A stretch of 64,000 nt of DNA, from assembly GCA_958298945.1 (NCBI GenBank), contig OY282605.1, positions 36,992,811 through 37,056,810 of the forward strand. The letters run 5' to 3'. The notes beneath the pieces were generated by a model. That model was not told the DNA's origin, made no database searches, and saw nothing but the letters and a program-made list of their open reading frames with translations. Source of the stretch: Atherix ibis (Eukaryota; Arthropoda; Insecta; Diptera; Athericidae). A program made the position numbers and the translations under genes. This document shows, one piece after another, positions 34,996 to 46,374 of this stretch. How positions within the stretch are numbered: position 1 is the stretch's first letter; each line of letters starts with the position of its first letter.

Positions 34996-35131
34996 GGTTT
35001 ATCCATTTGATGTTTTGCAAAATATGGCCCTGTCATTTGATAGATTTTTAGTATATATATCCTAAAACATAATAAAAACTAAAATTAAGATTTACCATTT
35101 TATATTATAAAAAAGAAAAGTTTATTTCATA
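34996..35131 (-). repeat. N-family repeat copy N6, first part (minus)
   Basis: Starts with the family terminus GGTTTATCCATTTGATGTTT and the following CCCTGTCATTTG block, both matching N1 at 3164-3210. It is cut off at 35131 by the mariner insertion H. Confidence 0.75.
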
Positions 35132-36263
35132 TTAGGTATATAAGCTTAAATTCGCTGTTTTTTTGGTTAAAAAAGCCTATGTTTTTTTTTATAGAAAGCA
35201 AAAACAATTTTTTTTAAAGTACTTGCCCTACAAATTTTTCCCATCTTTCAAGCAATTTGTGGATACCACGCAATAAAAAAAAATACTTCTCTATCGAGGC
35301 AAACCACTCATCAAGCCATTTTCGGACGTCTTCGTAAGAATCGAAGTGTTGCTCAGCAAGCGCGTGACACATCGACGAAAACAGGTGATAGTCGGAAGGG
35401 GCCAGGTCTGGTGAATAAGCGGGGTGGAGTAGCACCTCCTAGTTGAGTGTCTCTAAGTAGTTTCGGACTATTATTAACGTGTGCGATGGTGCGTTGTCGT
35501 GGAGGAAAATCAGCTTGTCATGTCTTTGTTGGTAATCCGTCCTTTTTTCGCACAGAGAACGGTGCAATTTGATCAGTTGTTGGTGGCATAGATTGGCTTT
35601 GACAGTTTTACCAGGTTTCAATATCTCATAGTAGACGATACCCTGCTGATCCCATCAAACGCACAGCATCGTCTTCCGTCCGAAGCGATTTGGTCTTGGG
35701 GAAGATGTTGATGGTTGGCCGAGATCAACCCACGATTTCTTGCATGTAGGATTCTCGAAATATATCCACTTTTCATCGCCTGTCACAATCCGATGCAGGA
35801 ACGACTTTCTTTTTTGTCTGGCGAGCAAGATTTTGCATGTGTTTTGGCATTGCTCCATCTGCCTATCGTTCAATTCATGCAGCACCCATTTTCCGATCTT
35901 TTCAATCTTCCCCATGGCACGCAGACGTAAGGAAACGGCTGGTTGAGTAACACCCAATTGCTCCGTGAGCATTTTTTGCGATTGGTTGTCGTCTTCGTCC
36001 AAAAGAGCCTCCAATTGATGGTCCTCAACCTTCCTAGGCCAATTTTCACGCTTCTTGTCCCATGCTCTTTTTCTGCCACAAAACTAGACATGATTACCAA
36101 AGGAAAAATGTATGTTGTTGTACGAAATTGCTGACAATGTGCACTGATTAATGTTGACAGATGTCAAACTCATAAAAAAAAAGGTATGGCGTGCCTATGG
36201 TAGCTTAATATGCTCACTCACGCCATCTATGACCAAACAGCGAATTTAAGCTTATACCCTTGG
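35132..36263 (-). mobile_element. Mos1-like mariner copy H, nested in N6
   Basis: Same lineage as copy G (17959-19062). The ends are TTAGGTATATAAGCTTAAAT and, inverted, GAATTTAAGCTTATACCCTTGG, with TA next to both. N-family sequence on both sides joins up, so this mariner inserted into an older N copy. Confidence 0.88.
35216..36090 (-). pseudogene. Mos1-like mariner transposase pseudogene (H)
   Basis: Better preserved than G. On the minus strand: MSSFVAEKEH start (36090), then a deletion of roughly 130 bases that removes most of the N-terminal DNA-binding region. Next come EALLDEDDNQSQKMLTEQLG (near 36010), KWVLHELNDRQMEQCQNTCK (near 35880), the first catalytic aspartate in RIVTGDEKWIYFEN (near 35770), TMLCVW followed by a stop (near 35660), and the second catalytic aspartate in LIFLHDNAPSHT (near 35490). 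The third is in LHPAYSPDLAPSDYHLFSSM (near 35420). All three aspartates remain, but frame breaks and the N-terminal deletion make it inactive. Confidence 0.85.
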
Positions 36264-36265
36264 TA

Positions 36266-36720
36266 TGTCTGGTGATTTTGACTTTGTCACGTCTTATACT
36301 TTAAGAGGAGGTTTTTTTTTAGTAATGAGGAGACTACAACCATTGTTTCCGCCAAAAGTAACTTTTTGGTATGCATTTTAGCTGGAAAACGTCGTTGACA
36401 TGTATTTCTTTGAAAATAAAGTAGGAGACCCCGTCAATTCTGAGTACTATCAACATATAATAACCAACTTGTTTTGTTCTTAATTTAAAAATTTCAATCT
36501 AGAGCATATGTGATTTTAATAATACAGAGCAACAACAGGATTAATTTTATCTTAGGTGAAAAATATTTAATTTTGATATTTAATGATGTAAATTGACTTC
36601 AAAAATCATACAATTTAATCGCATTTAATTTTTTCTTACAAGACTTTGTAAAAAAGTTGCATTCGCGTAGGAAATTTTTAAATTTTAGAGCTTTTAAAAA
36701 GCTGTATCCGTTCAGAAATT
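36266..36720 (-). repeat. N-family repeat copy N6, second part (minus)
   Basis: Continues N6 after mariner H. Reversed blocks include CCGTCAATTCTGAGTACTAT (near 36440), GTATTTCTTTGAAAATAAAG (near 36405), AAATTGACTTCAAAAATCAT (near 36590) and TCTTACAAGACTTTGTAAAA (near 36633). The far terminus was not found. Confidence 0.65.
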
Positions 36721-38258
36721 TTATAAAAATGACAAAGATTAGTTAAATTTATTAAAATTTATTTTTAAAATTGCTACTTAGATATTACTATTATTTTAAA
36801 TCTACACTAATTATTTTTAATACAAAAACTACGAGTAAAGTTTTATAATATTTTATATTTAAAAATTGTATATATGTTTTAATTTAATTATAATAGCGAT
36901 TAATTGATATGTTCTTTTAGTTTTATATATTATTTTGACAATTTATTGTGAAAATTCTCATGTGCATTAAATAAGAGAAATATTAAATAGATTTCAACAA
37001 ATTTTTATTTTTGCGTATTTTTGTATAATAAAAAAATACCTTATAAACATGCAGGCACGTTTGTATTTATATAAAATAGATAAAATATTGCATTTTATAG
37101 TTACTTTTATGGATGATGTACAAAAATTGAAATATTAAATGAAATAAATTTGCAAATATGGTATACGTAATTGGTATTTTTTTTTTGTCAATCAAAACCT
37201 ATGCGTTTATGTAGTTTCATTAAATTTAGTTTATGTCATATAATTAAATAATTTTTTTTTATATTATTAAGTAGAAATTATTGAACTATAAAATTTTCGA
37301 TTGAAATTATTTTTGAAATTTTATAAAATTTGATAATATTATATATTGAATATATTAAATATTAATATTTCAGTTAACTGGAGCATATTAATATTGTGGT
37401 AGTTATAATTTTATTATTTTTCTTTCATTTTAATATATTTATGGTATGAGGTATTTTTAATAACTGTTGTAAAAAATATTATTCAAAAAATACCAAATAG
37501 TAATTGTAGTAAAGAATTATATTTTTTATCAGTATTCATGTACATTATCTATAAAAAAGTTTTCTTAATAAATATAAAGTACTGAGAATAATATTTTTTT
37601 ATTTTTAAAAAGAAGAAAAAAATTATACGCATTCCAATTCTAGTCCATAGATAGTAATAATTTTACAGATGGGAATATTCAATTGCCATGTTTTTTTAAC
37701 CGAAATATGTTCAATATATTTTTCTTAATTTTCAATATCATATTTACAAAAATATTTCAAAATTATTTTCACAAACTAAATGGAACAAGAAGAAAGTTTT
37801 TATAGTTGTATGATACAATTATTGATATTTTATTAACAAAATATTGCGAAAATATTAAATTATTTGAAATAGATTTTATGGAAAAATATCAAACAAAAAC
37901 ATTAAGCCTACCAGAAAATATGAAATTCTCGAAATGTCGTGTTCATTTTCCGTATGTCCTGATACCATAACTACAACAGATATTCTCGCTCGAATCAATA
38001 AAAAATCAATTTTACAACAGAAAATTTTTTATTTTTAATCTCATAAAATTTATGTTCAATTTCGAAAATTCCATTTTAGATAAATAAATAATGGAAATTT
38101 CAGTGGAATTTTTGCAAGTTTTCAGTTTTGTTACTCATGATTTGGGTAGACTTTTTACTAACTTGTCTTTATTAATATTTTAGATAGTTTTTTTTTCGTA
38201 AATGAAAATTTTATTAAAAAAATATATGATCAAGTTAATATTATTTTAAGGGATGATA
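36721..38258. other. very AT-rich spacer, nothing recognised
   Basis: Among the most AT-rich parts of the window. No gene or repeat copy supported. Confidence 0.4.
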
Positions 38259-38900
38259 AATAATCCAATTTATACTTTGAAAAGTCAAATTAAGTCAAAT
38301 AAGTTTTAAATTCAGACTTTGATTAACAATTATTATGATTATATAAGTTTTATCTTGCCATTGAGTATTAATATTAATACAAAATTTATTGCAGGACATT
38401 ATTCTATTGAGGTATTTTTTGAAGACTCTTAGAATCTTGATTTTTAAATTGTTTCAAGTTTAAAGATTTTCTGCATTAGTTAATAATTTTTTTTGTGCAG
38501 TTAGGTAAGTTTGAGTGCAACGATGTCAGGTCTTGGGTGAAAATTAACAGCACCAAATTTCGGAATTAAATGTCCTAGAAACTTTTTGCACATTATAGCC
38601 AAAATATGTAGTTTTCTCAGGTTTTTGGTACCATTTTCTAAACACCATATATGGTCTAGAATAAAATCGTTAAGCTTAGACTACAGAAAGTTGCTTACCA
38701 TGGGGCCATAGCGATCAGAATTGACCATAGGCGTTTCTCCTTCTTCCTTTTAAATGAAATATGGACCAATGAAATACAGTATATTTTCGCTAATATAATA
38801 AATTCTCCATAGTTAATTATAGATTTTCAGAGCCTTATATAAAGAAATTTTGTCTACTGACGTATTTAACAAGCAAAAAATGAGTCTGATCGAGTGTTTC
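38259..38900 (+). repeat. N-family repeat copy N7
   Basis: Left terminus AATAATCCAATTTATACTTT, then the family blocks AACAGCACCAAATTTCGGAA, TTAAATGTCCTAGAAACTTT, GATCAGAATTGACCATAGGC (near 38718) and ACTGACGTATTTAACAAGCA (near 38858). The right terminus is not present. Confidence 0.75.
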
Positions 38901-39019
38901 GGAGAGGGTTGGAACACTGTGTTAAAGCCTAGAGCTTAAGTCCGTATGTCAAAATTGACTTCATTACTCTATTTTGAAATAGCAATTTGCTGTCGATTAT
39001 CAGTTTTTTTAAACTTATC

Positions 39020-39450
39020 ATCTAAGAATTTGACAATAAATCAATTTTTTTTAAGTTCCATGTTAAACGTTTGACGCAGTTGAGTTCAAGATAATGAACC
39101 TCGTCTTTTAGTGAAATAATGCTGCCGCTCATAGTTGTGGAAGGAGACGGTTCTTAAAGAATACTGAAAGTGATATGAACACATTTTTATTTGTTTCCTT
39201 TTACTATATAATTTTTGAACCAATTTTGAAGGAAGATGATATCGGTTCGGATGACTTTGGGTGCTGTGATAAGCTTTTGCTGATGCGCTAGAATGGCAGT
39301 GCCATCAGCATATATTGTCATAAGGTTTTTATTATTGGTTGGAATAGCATAAGTGTTGATGTTATATAGTAAGGTCCCGAAAACACTACTATAAGAAACA
39401 CCTGCTCGAATAGGCAATATCTCAGAATGTTGCATATTGTCAACTATCTG
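39020..39450 (-). pseudogene. jockey-clade reverse transcriptase fragment J2
   Basis: Minus-strand reverse transcriptase piece: RAGVSYSSVFGTLLYNINTY (near 39400), then the catalytic box as IYADGTAILAH (near 39310), where the second aspartate of YADD is glycine. This is followed by LQNWFKN and, after a shift, a VHYLELNCVKRLTWNLKKI block (near 39090). The AGVPQGSVLGPLLYNIYT-like start and the LGxxLDRRLTW-like end are those of the jockey clade. Both ends are missing. Confidence 0.75.
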
Positions 39451-39639
39451 AAATTATTGCATTGCTCCAAGAGGTGAATTGGATTCGAAAAGATTCTCAT
39501 ATGTTTTGAGAGAAGACCAAAATGTCATACTCGATCAAACGTCAGAGCTTTTTTAAGTTTTACAGATATTTACAACTATAATATAGTAACAAGCAGATTT
39601 GAATAACAGTTTTAATTAACGTGAAAGGTTATATATCGA

Positions 39640-40430
39640 AGTTTCTCCTACTAGTGTGTGCTTATATTAAACCTTCGTATATTGGTGACCTGTCTTTGAT
39701 GGATGTTTTTTGAAAAGAAGTAAATTATAGTTCTTAAACAAGGGAATTAGTATGATTGGAGATACGAGAATGGAACTTATTATAATGAGACAAAGCCACA
39801 TCAAAATCAAATTGGGACTTCAAGATCGTGAAGGAGAATTTTTTATTTAAGGAATTGGATTAAACGGGAATTAGAAAGCTTAGTATGACCCGATATTTTT
39901 AGTCCGTAACTCAATATTGGTTTCAGTAGGGCATTGTATAAAAGTACTTTGTCTAGAAGTCGAAGTAATTGTAGATATTTTCTGTTTAGTTCTTATATTC
40001 TTGTCTTGTATGTGGGTTTCATATCAATCGTTTAGCTAAGTTCAGTTCTAGGTACCGAATTTCGGTGTGTTGTGGTATTTCGCTGTCATACGGGAAGACA
40101 TGGTTCATGGCGAAGAGCAAAAGTCACGTGGGTAGATTTACATTCATTAACTTTTCTTTTCCACCTAGTACACCAGTTTTGGAGAGATTGGAGTTGGTTT
40201 TGGAGAATTTCGGAAGCATATTGGATAATTTCGCTAGATGTAAGGTATTATCGGCGTATATAGCAAAGAAGGAATAAGGACAAATGGGGATGTCTGGTGT
40301 ATAAATATTGTAGAGGATAGGCCAAAGTAAATTTCCCTGTGGAACACCAGCTAATATCGGAGAGATGTTGGAGAGTTCGTTGGATTCGTTTATTTGGATG
40401 TATCGGTTGGAAAAGAATGATCTTAATTTT
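39640..40430 (-). pseudogene. jockey-clade reverse transcriptase fragment J1
   Basis: A second, independent copy upstream of J2 on the same strand. In order: LAGVPQGNLLWPILYNIYTP (near 40350), the catalytic box as AIYADNT (second aspartate now asparagine, near 40270), a WCTRWKRKVNECKSTHVTFA block (near 40150), the H-x-E-x-RYLELNLAKRL block (near 40050), and LLDKVLLYNALLKPILSYGL (near 39950) reached after frameshifts. The order corresponds to the palm and thumb of a jockey element. It is a dead fragment with neither end present. Confidence 0.75.
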
Positions 40431-41869
40431 TACATTCTTTTAAAATAGTTTTTTTTACTATTTTGGCTTAGGGGTCTATAAAAGGAAGGAAGTTGAGTTA
40501 ATTATTTGGGCTTATAGATGATGTAGGAAAAATTCTATTATATATTTGTGTAGACCGATTATTTTTTTAGATTTCAAATATTTGTTAAATAATGTAATGT
40601 ACTCGTAAAATGGTAAAGTTTAAACTAAGGAAGCCTTATCTAAATTGATATTTATTTTTGAATGCTGATAAATGATGGGGTATTATTTTCCAAACCAAGA
40701 AATTACTAGTCTGTTAATGACATTACAAAATTATAAAATTTTATATACAATATGTAGAATTTAAAAAATTATCCTTGCCAATCCCGCATTTTTAAGTTTT
40801 GTAGAATTTAAAATTATCCTTCCTTTAAAAATAATGCTAGAAATTTTAAATTTTTTGTAGACTTTAAGTTATAATCTTTTGAAAAATATTCACAAAAAAT
40901 TCAGATAATAGTCAAATATTTCTACTACTATTGGTAGATAGCTAAGCTACACGTATTATGCTATCACAAGTTTGTTGATGTCTTTTATTAATTCCTATTT
41001 GAATATCTTATATAAAAAGGAGATATCTTACGTAAGAAGGAGATATTTTATCAGAAGTTATTGTAAAAATTTAATTTTTGTGGGGTGTGCATAGATACAA
41101 AAATAAACACATTTACAGGAGCGTATAATTTCTTGAATTGTAGAATTAGGGTGGTGCAAGTAAATGTGTTCAATTTTACAGGAGGGAGAAATAATTTAAA
41201 ATTTATCTTAAATGCAGTTTATGGCAACTTCTTCTATTTCAGAGTAAGATTTTCCAAGATGTAAAAGTTCATTTGAGCGAACAATAGAAATTTGTGTTCA
41301 TTTCTATTAAAATTTAAACTGATATTGGTGGGAAGCCAAATGGTAAGCATTTCTTTTTAGGGTATTTTCCCCGCTAATTTCCGATTCAAATTTAATTTGG
41401 TTTTTTTTTTACATCTAAATGGATTAACTAAACATTCTTTAAGTTGGCATCGTTTTAAATAATCCGGATTTGGCACTTGATATTACGAGAATGCCACGTG
41501 CACAAATAAATGGGCACTAGGGAAAAAAATTAAAAGATATCAGCTTAAAGGATTAACTATGATTTGTGGGGAATTTTCTTCATTTTAAGAGGGTTTGACT
41601 TAATTCCAAATGAATGCATTTCGTGGTTAAGAATTTATTTCAATTTCTAAAAAAAAAAGAATCAAAATGAATGTTTTAATTGACTACGTTCTTATCGTAA
41701 ATTTCTGTTAGTTCAATTTACTAACTATCTCAAAAATGTGTAGTTTAATTGGAATAAAGCCTTTTAATCTTAAATATTTTCTAACTTATAAATTTATCTT
41801 TCATTAAATAATCATATGTATAATATTTGTGTAAAGATTTATATTTTAGTAAATAACAATTAAAAGAAT
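40431..41869. other. AT-rich spacer, nothing recognised
   Basis: AT-rich. No supported features. Confidence 0.4.
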
Positions 41870-42543
41870 ATTTTTAGTTGAACATTCAATATTTTTATAT
41901 TTAATTTTAAATAATTTATATTTAATAATATTGCTTATATTTTTCTAGTACGTTAAATAATAATGACTGCTACAAGATTTTTTGCAGGATTCGATGCTGT
42001 TAAGGTACTTTTTGATGACTTTTTCGCATATTTCGGACTTTAATTTGATCATTAATTAACGGATGTTGATTTTGATATTCTCCAAAGTTTAAGAATTACT
42101 TGTATTAACAAAATTCTTTTTATAGTTTTAAAACAAAATTTCTATAGCGTTAAATCACAACATCTTTGATGTAAATTAACATCACATTGACCCAAAATGG
42201 TTGGTCGCTGATCATAACATTCAGAATTGACGGTAAGTCTCATCAAATTAATTTTCCAAGGAATACGGGCAAATGAACACCTTCAGACTAAAATGCACAG
42301 CAGACAGTTACTTTTTGCAGATACAATAGTTTTTTTTACAGATACTTTTAGGTATTTTGAAAATTATACCGAGCGGGAAATAACCTTCATTTGAGAAACC
42401 ACAATCTTCTCTTAAGACATAAAAAATACCTATGGTATAATTACCACATTTTGAAAATGAAAAATTCAAATGTATGATATATAATTTTATAAACGGCAAT
42501 TTTATGTCTTAATAAATTTTATAGCTCAAAAGGTTTGCATATA
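41870..42543 (+). repeat. N-family repeat copy N8, main part
   Basis: Contains AAGGTACTTTTTGATGACTT (near 42004), GGACTTTAATTTGATCATTA, AATTAACATCACATTGACCC, TTCAGAATTGACGGTAAGTC (near 42220) and CAGTTACTTTTTGCAGATAC (near 42306). It is interrupted by mariner C, and its right terminus reappears at 43852. Confidence 0.7.
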
Positions 42544-43826
42544 CGAGTTCTGTTCAAAAAGTATCGCGAATTTTGAATTTCCGCGGATTACGAATACTCG
42601 GTTTTTGGCGTTAAATTGGTACTCATGTCTTTCACTTATGCCGACAAGTTCGGCCATTTTGAATGTTCAGTTCATTTTTGACAGCTGCTTTACTTATACG
42701 TGTTTTGGCTCGTCCTCGATTTTTGGCCATTCCAAAAAATGGATCAAAGAATCTGTATAAAGAATCTGCATCATTCCAAATATTGACTGTGGCATATGGT
42801 AAAGCTACCTTGGACCGGAGCAACGTTTATCGGTGGTACAAATTGTTCTCAGAGAGCCGAGAAGATGTGAACGACGAAAAGCGTGCCGGACGCCCGAGCA
42901 CGTCAACAACAGAAGAAAACATTGATGAAGTGAAGAAAATAGTATTGGCAAATCGTCGAATCACCGTTAGAGAAGTTGCTTAGGACTTAAACATATCGAT
43001 TGGCTCGTGCCATTCGATTTTTACTTATGATTTGAGCGTGAGACGGGTCGCCGCGAAATTCGTACCAAAATTGCTCAATTTCGACCAAAAACAGCATCGC
43101 ATTAACATTCCTAAGGAGCTGTTGGACTCTCTCCGCGATTACCCAAATCACTGTTGGACTCTGCCTGCTTCAGAGGGTCATAACTGGTGACGAATCATGG
43201 GTTTATGGGAATGACGTGGAAAGCAGAGCTCAATCATCCCAATGGAAGCTGCCGCAGGAGCCAAGACCGAAAAAAGCGCGCAAAGTTCAGTCGAATATGA
43301 AGGTTTTGCTCACAGTTTTCTTCGATTGCAGGAGCGTGGTGCATCATGAGTTCTTGCCATAGGGTAGAACGATCAATAAGGAATATTACCTGTAAGTTAT
43401 GCGCAAGTGGCGGCAAGCAGAAACGCCCGGATTTATGGAAGAACAAAAATTGCCTTTTGCACCCTGCTCACGCATCGTTGCTTGTGCGCAAATTTTTGGC
43501 CAAAAACAATACACTAATAATGCCGCAACCACCGTATTCCCCAGATCTGGCCCCCCCTGACTCTTTCTTGTTCCCGAAACTGAAGAGCCCCATGAAAGGA
43601 CGACGCTACGCTACGATTGAGGAGATAAAGACGGCATCGAAGGAGGAGCTGAACAATATCACAAAAAATGATTTTTTGAAGTGCTTCGAGGATTGGAAAA
43701 AACGTTGGCACGAGTGTATAATATCTGGTGAAGTTTACTTTGAAAGGGACAAAATAGATATTCATGATCAAATAAATAATTTTTGAAAAAAACACAAAAT
43801 TCGCGATACTTTTTGAACAGACCTCT
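42544..43826 (+). mobile_element. mariner copy C (family A-F), full length, nested in N8
   Basis: About 1.28 kb. Left end CGAGTTCTGTTCAAAAAGTA, right end inverted match TACTTTTTGAACAGACCTCT, flanked by TA on both sides. With copy A it keeps the complete element structure. N-family sequence lies on both sides. Confidence 0.9.
42739..43786 (+). pseudogene. mariner transposase pseudogene (copy C)
   Basis: The start codon is intact (MDQRICI, 42739), with a small duplication of AAAGAATCTG just after it. The N-terminal DNA-binding part is well kept: TVAYGKATLDRSNVYRWYK, GRPSTSTTEENIDEVKKIVL, RRITVREVA, then a GAG-to-TAG stop near 42983. The first catalytic aspartate survives in VITGDESWVYG (near 43190). 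The second is lost in a deletion of about 14 bases that joins CTTTTGCAC to CCTGCTCACG (near 43463). The third is present in YSPDLAPPDSFLF (near 43545). The C-terminal 146 codons (43346-43786) are open. Confidence 0.85.
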
Positions 43827-43828
43827 TA

Positions 43829-43880
43829 AGAACTAACAAATAACAAAATTTTACTTTTCGAGCTGTAAAATGTATAATCT
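43829..43880 (+). repeat. N-family repeat copy N8, right terminus
   Basis: ACTTTTCGAGCTGTAAAATG followed by TATAATCT (43852-43879) matches the right terminal repeat of N5 at 21 of 28 positions. It completes N8 on the far side of mariner C. Confidence 0.6.
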
Positions 43881-44279
43881 TCTATATCCTCTTTCTCCAT
43901 AATATATTTGATTTTCTTTCGAAGATGTTATTAATTTTGGATAAACCATTAAAATAAATATAATATTTGCAGTTCAACGGTCAGAAAATAAATTAATTTT
44001 ATTTATCTATTATATAAAGAAATATTAAATGGAAACCAAACAATATGCAAACAATAAAACTCACATCAAATTGTATAACAATAAAATAAAAAATGTTATA
44101 TTAATGTTCAAAATGTCTGACCAAGTAAAAATTCTATTAAAATACTATAATTTAATTAAATTTTGTCCAAAAAAAAAAATATTACGAAAAAAGACATGAA
44201 AAATATTAGGATCGATGCAAAGGACTAAGGTTTGGCTAGCCTAAATAATGGTGATTCGAACATTGGATCGAAGTGGGAT

Positions 44280-44390
44280 CCAATAAAAAATTTTATTGCA
44301 CCTTGTTTCCTTAATTTTTTCCCGTTTCGACCACTTGCTTGGAACTAGTTTCAAGGATAAAGGACATAAAATTTTTTATTGAGTTAAACA
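44280..44390. repeat. imperfect inverted repeat
   Basis: CCAATAAAAAATTTTATTGC through TTTCCTTAA is matched in reverse by AAGGATAAAGGACATAAAAT and TTTTTATTGAG near 44355-44387. The arms are about 33 bp with a few mismatches. Origin unknown. Confidence 0.5.
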
Positions 44391-44630
44391 CGCGGTTTGC
44401 ATAAAAATGGAATCGTTATAAATTGTTGATATTGGAAATTCGATTTGGTAACAGATGTCGTCATCAATACAAAACTAAAAAAAAAGGACATTCTCTTAGT
44501 TTTATATTTTCTACTTTTCTTATCGCCATTATACAATATATTCTCTACCATTCAAAATATATATTTATATGCGGACATATCTTTTATAACCATAACGATG
44601 TGAATTTAAGATAGAAGAGGTATACGTGGT

Positions 44631-44804
44631 GTATCCTGTTTAGGATATATAAACCACGCAATGGACGCCCAAAAGAGGTGGATATATAGGTATTGTATAA
44701 AAGCAGTAATGTGAATAATCTTATTCGATCCGGTTCCTTTGGAATAGACAAAGTTGAAGGATTCTAGAATTCTGACAGCATCCGATGGAACCTAAACAGG
44801 ATAC
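44631..44804. repeat. possible short MITE with 14-bp inverted ends
   Basis: GTATCCTGTTTAGG at 44631-44644 and its exact reverse complement CCTAAACAGGATAC at 44791-44804 enclose 174 bp that is richer in GC than its surroundings and not coding. No target duplication is evident. Confidence 0.4.
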
Positions 44805-46374
44805 AGAAAAGTATATAATATACAGCAACAGAAATAAGAGAATTTAAAAAAGCAATTTTGAAATAAAAAGGACATTAATAATACCCAATCAATATTAAAT
44901 CTGATATTCATACATTCGAGTGGTGGAATTACCTTCGAAGAAAATCGTATTCAATGATAACACACTAAATGCTAAATTGAGTACGATTTCCTCAAAATTG
45001 ACCTATTTACTTTTTCAAGAGAATCATCCTTATCGATTTGGGTATAATATACTTTCAACAATAGAAAAAGGCCCACAAAAACTTCTGAGAATTCATTTCT
45101 TTTTTTTTATTTAATGCTCTTTATCATATTTCCTGAAAAGAAACTCATATTTTAGGTGAAATCTGAGTTACAAAATTCAATTTTTTCTTGTAGGCACTTA
45201 CATTAGATACTATCTATAGGAGTCATATATGGTATTGTGAATTTTTATTTTTAAACTAATCTTCAAAATGTTTATTATAAAATGTTGTTTTTGTTGAAAT
45301 TTGACTGTTAAATCCTTTTGACTAGCGAAAAAAATCAAATTTAATATCGTTTGTATTTAAATTTTTTCTATAATAAAACTGCAAACTCAAAAAAAAGTAC
45401 TTTTTTTAAATAGAATAAATAAAATAGTGTAATTATTAAAAACAATATAGATTTTTTTTTAATTTTTAGTATTTGTCGAAATAGCAATTTTAACATTTTC
45501 AATCAAATTTATTGCAATAATTTTTTTTTTAAGATAATGTCCATTAGATAATTATATTTATATTATGGAAAAATAACAACCACTGACTAGACAATTCAAT
45601 TTAATCAGAATATTATTTATTAATGAAAAATAACCAGTATTTATTTGGTAAACCATAAAATTAGTTGATTTTATAAAATGTTAAAGATATTTTCAAAATA
45701 CTCTGCATTTACGAGTGTTTATAAAACTGATAAATTATAAGTAACTGTACCGTAGTATACTCGTGTAATCATAAAATCCTTTCTGCCAAAAATATAAAAT
45801 AAATAATATTGAAAGAAAATCATATTCTATAAATCCTTTTTTCGTAAAATATGGCAAAATTCCCTTTACACGAGAGTTCTGATCGAATCTACCAGACTGT
45901 ATAAATAGCTGCAATGTAATTTGTTTAAGTAATCAAAACTATTTGCTTAATTTTAATATACAGAAGAAAAAAAACCAAATAAAAGAAAATATCATAAAAC
46001 CATTAAAATAATATAATTTTTGTGGAAAATCTTAAATAGACGTAATTTTATTTGAAAATTTATCAAAACAATTTTCCACGGATAAAATAATTCATTAAAT
46101 TAATTGGATTCGACTTGGAAAAATATTTTGTTTACCGAGAAAATAATTTTTCTGAAAAATAAATGTACATTCTAAAAACTCAGGCACATATTTTCGTCTA
46201 TCTTTTATCTTATTAAATAATTAAATCCTATCTAATTCGTAGATGCCTGATAATTTGTATATTATCTAGATACTTTATCAAAGTTCTAAATAATTTGTGT
46301 ACATTGCAACGATTTTTTTTCAGAGCAAATCGCTAAATTCACGTAATGGAAAATCAAGAATATCTTGCCTGCTA
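44805..46374. other. AT-rich spacer, nothing recognised
   Basis: AT-rich with no supported gene or repeat. Confidence 0.4.

Noticed and set aside
40065..40277. 70-codon + strand frame
   Set aside because: Antisense to jockey fragment J1, whose reverse transcriptase motifs are on the minus strand.
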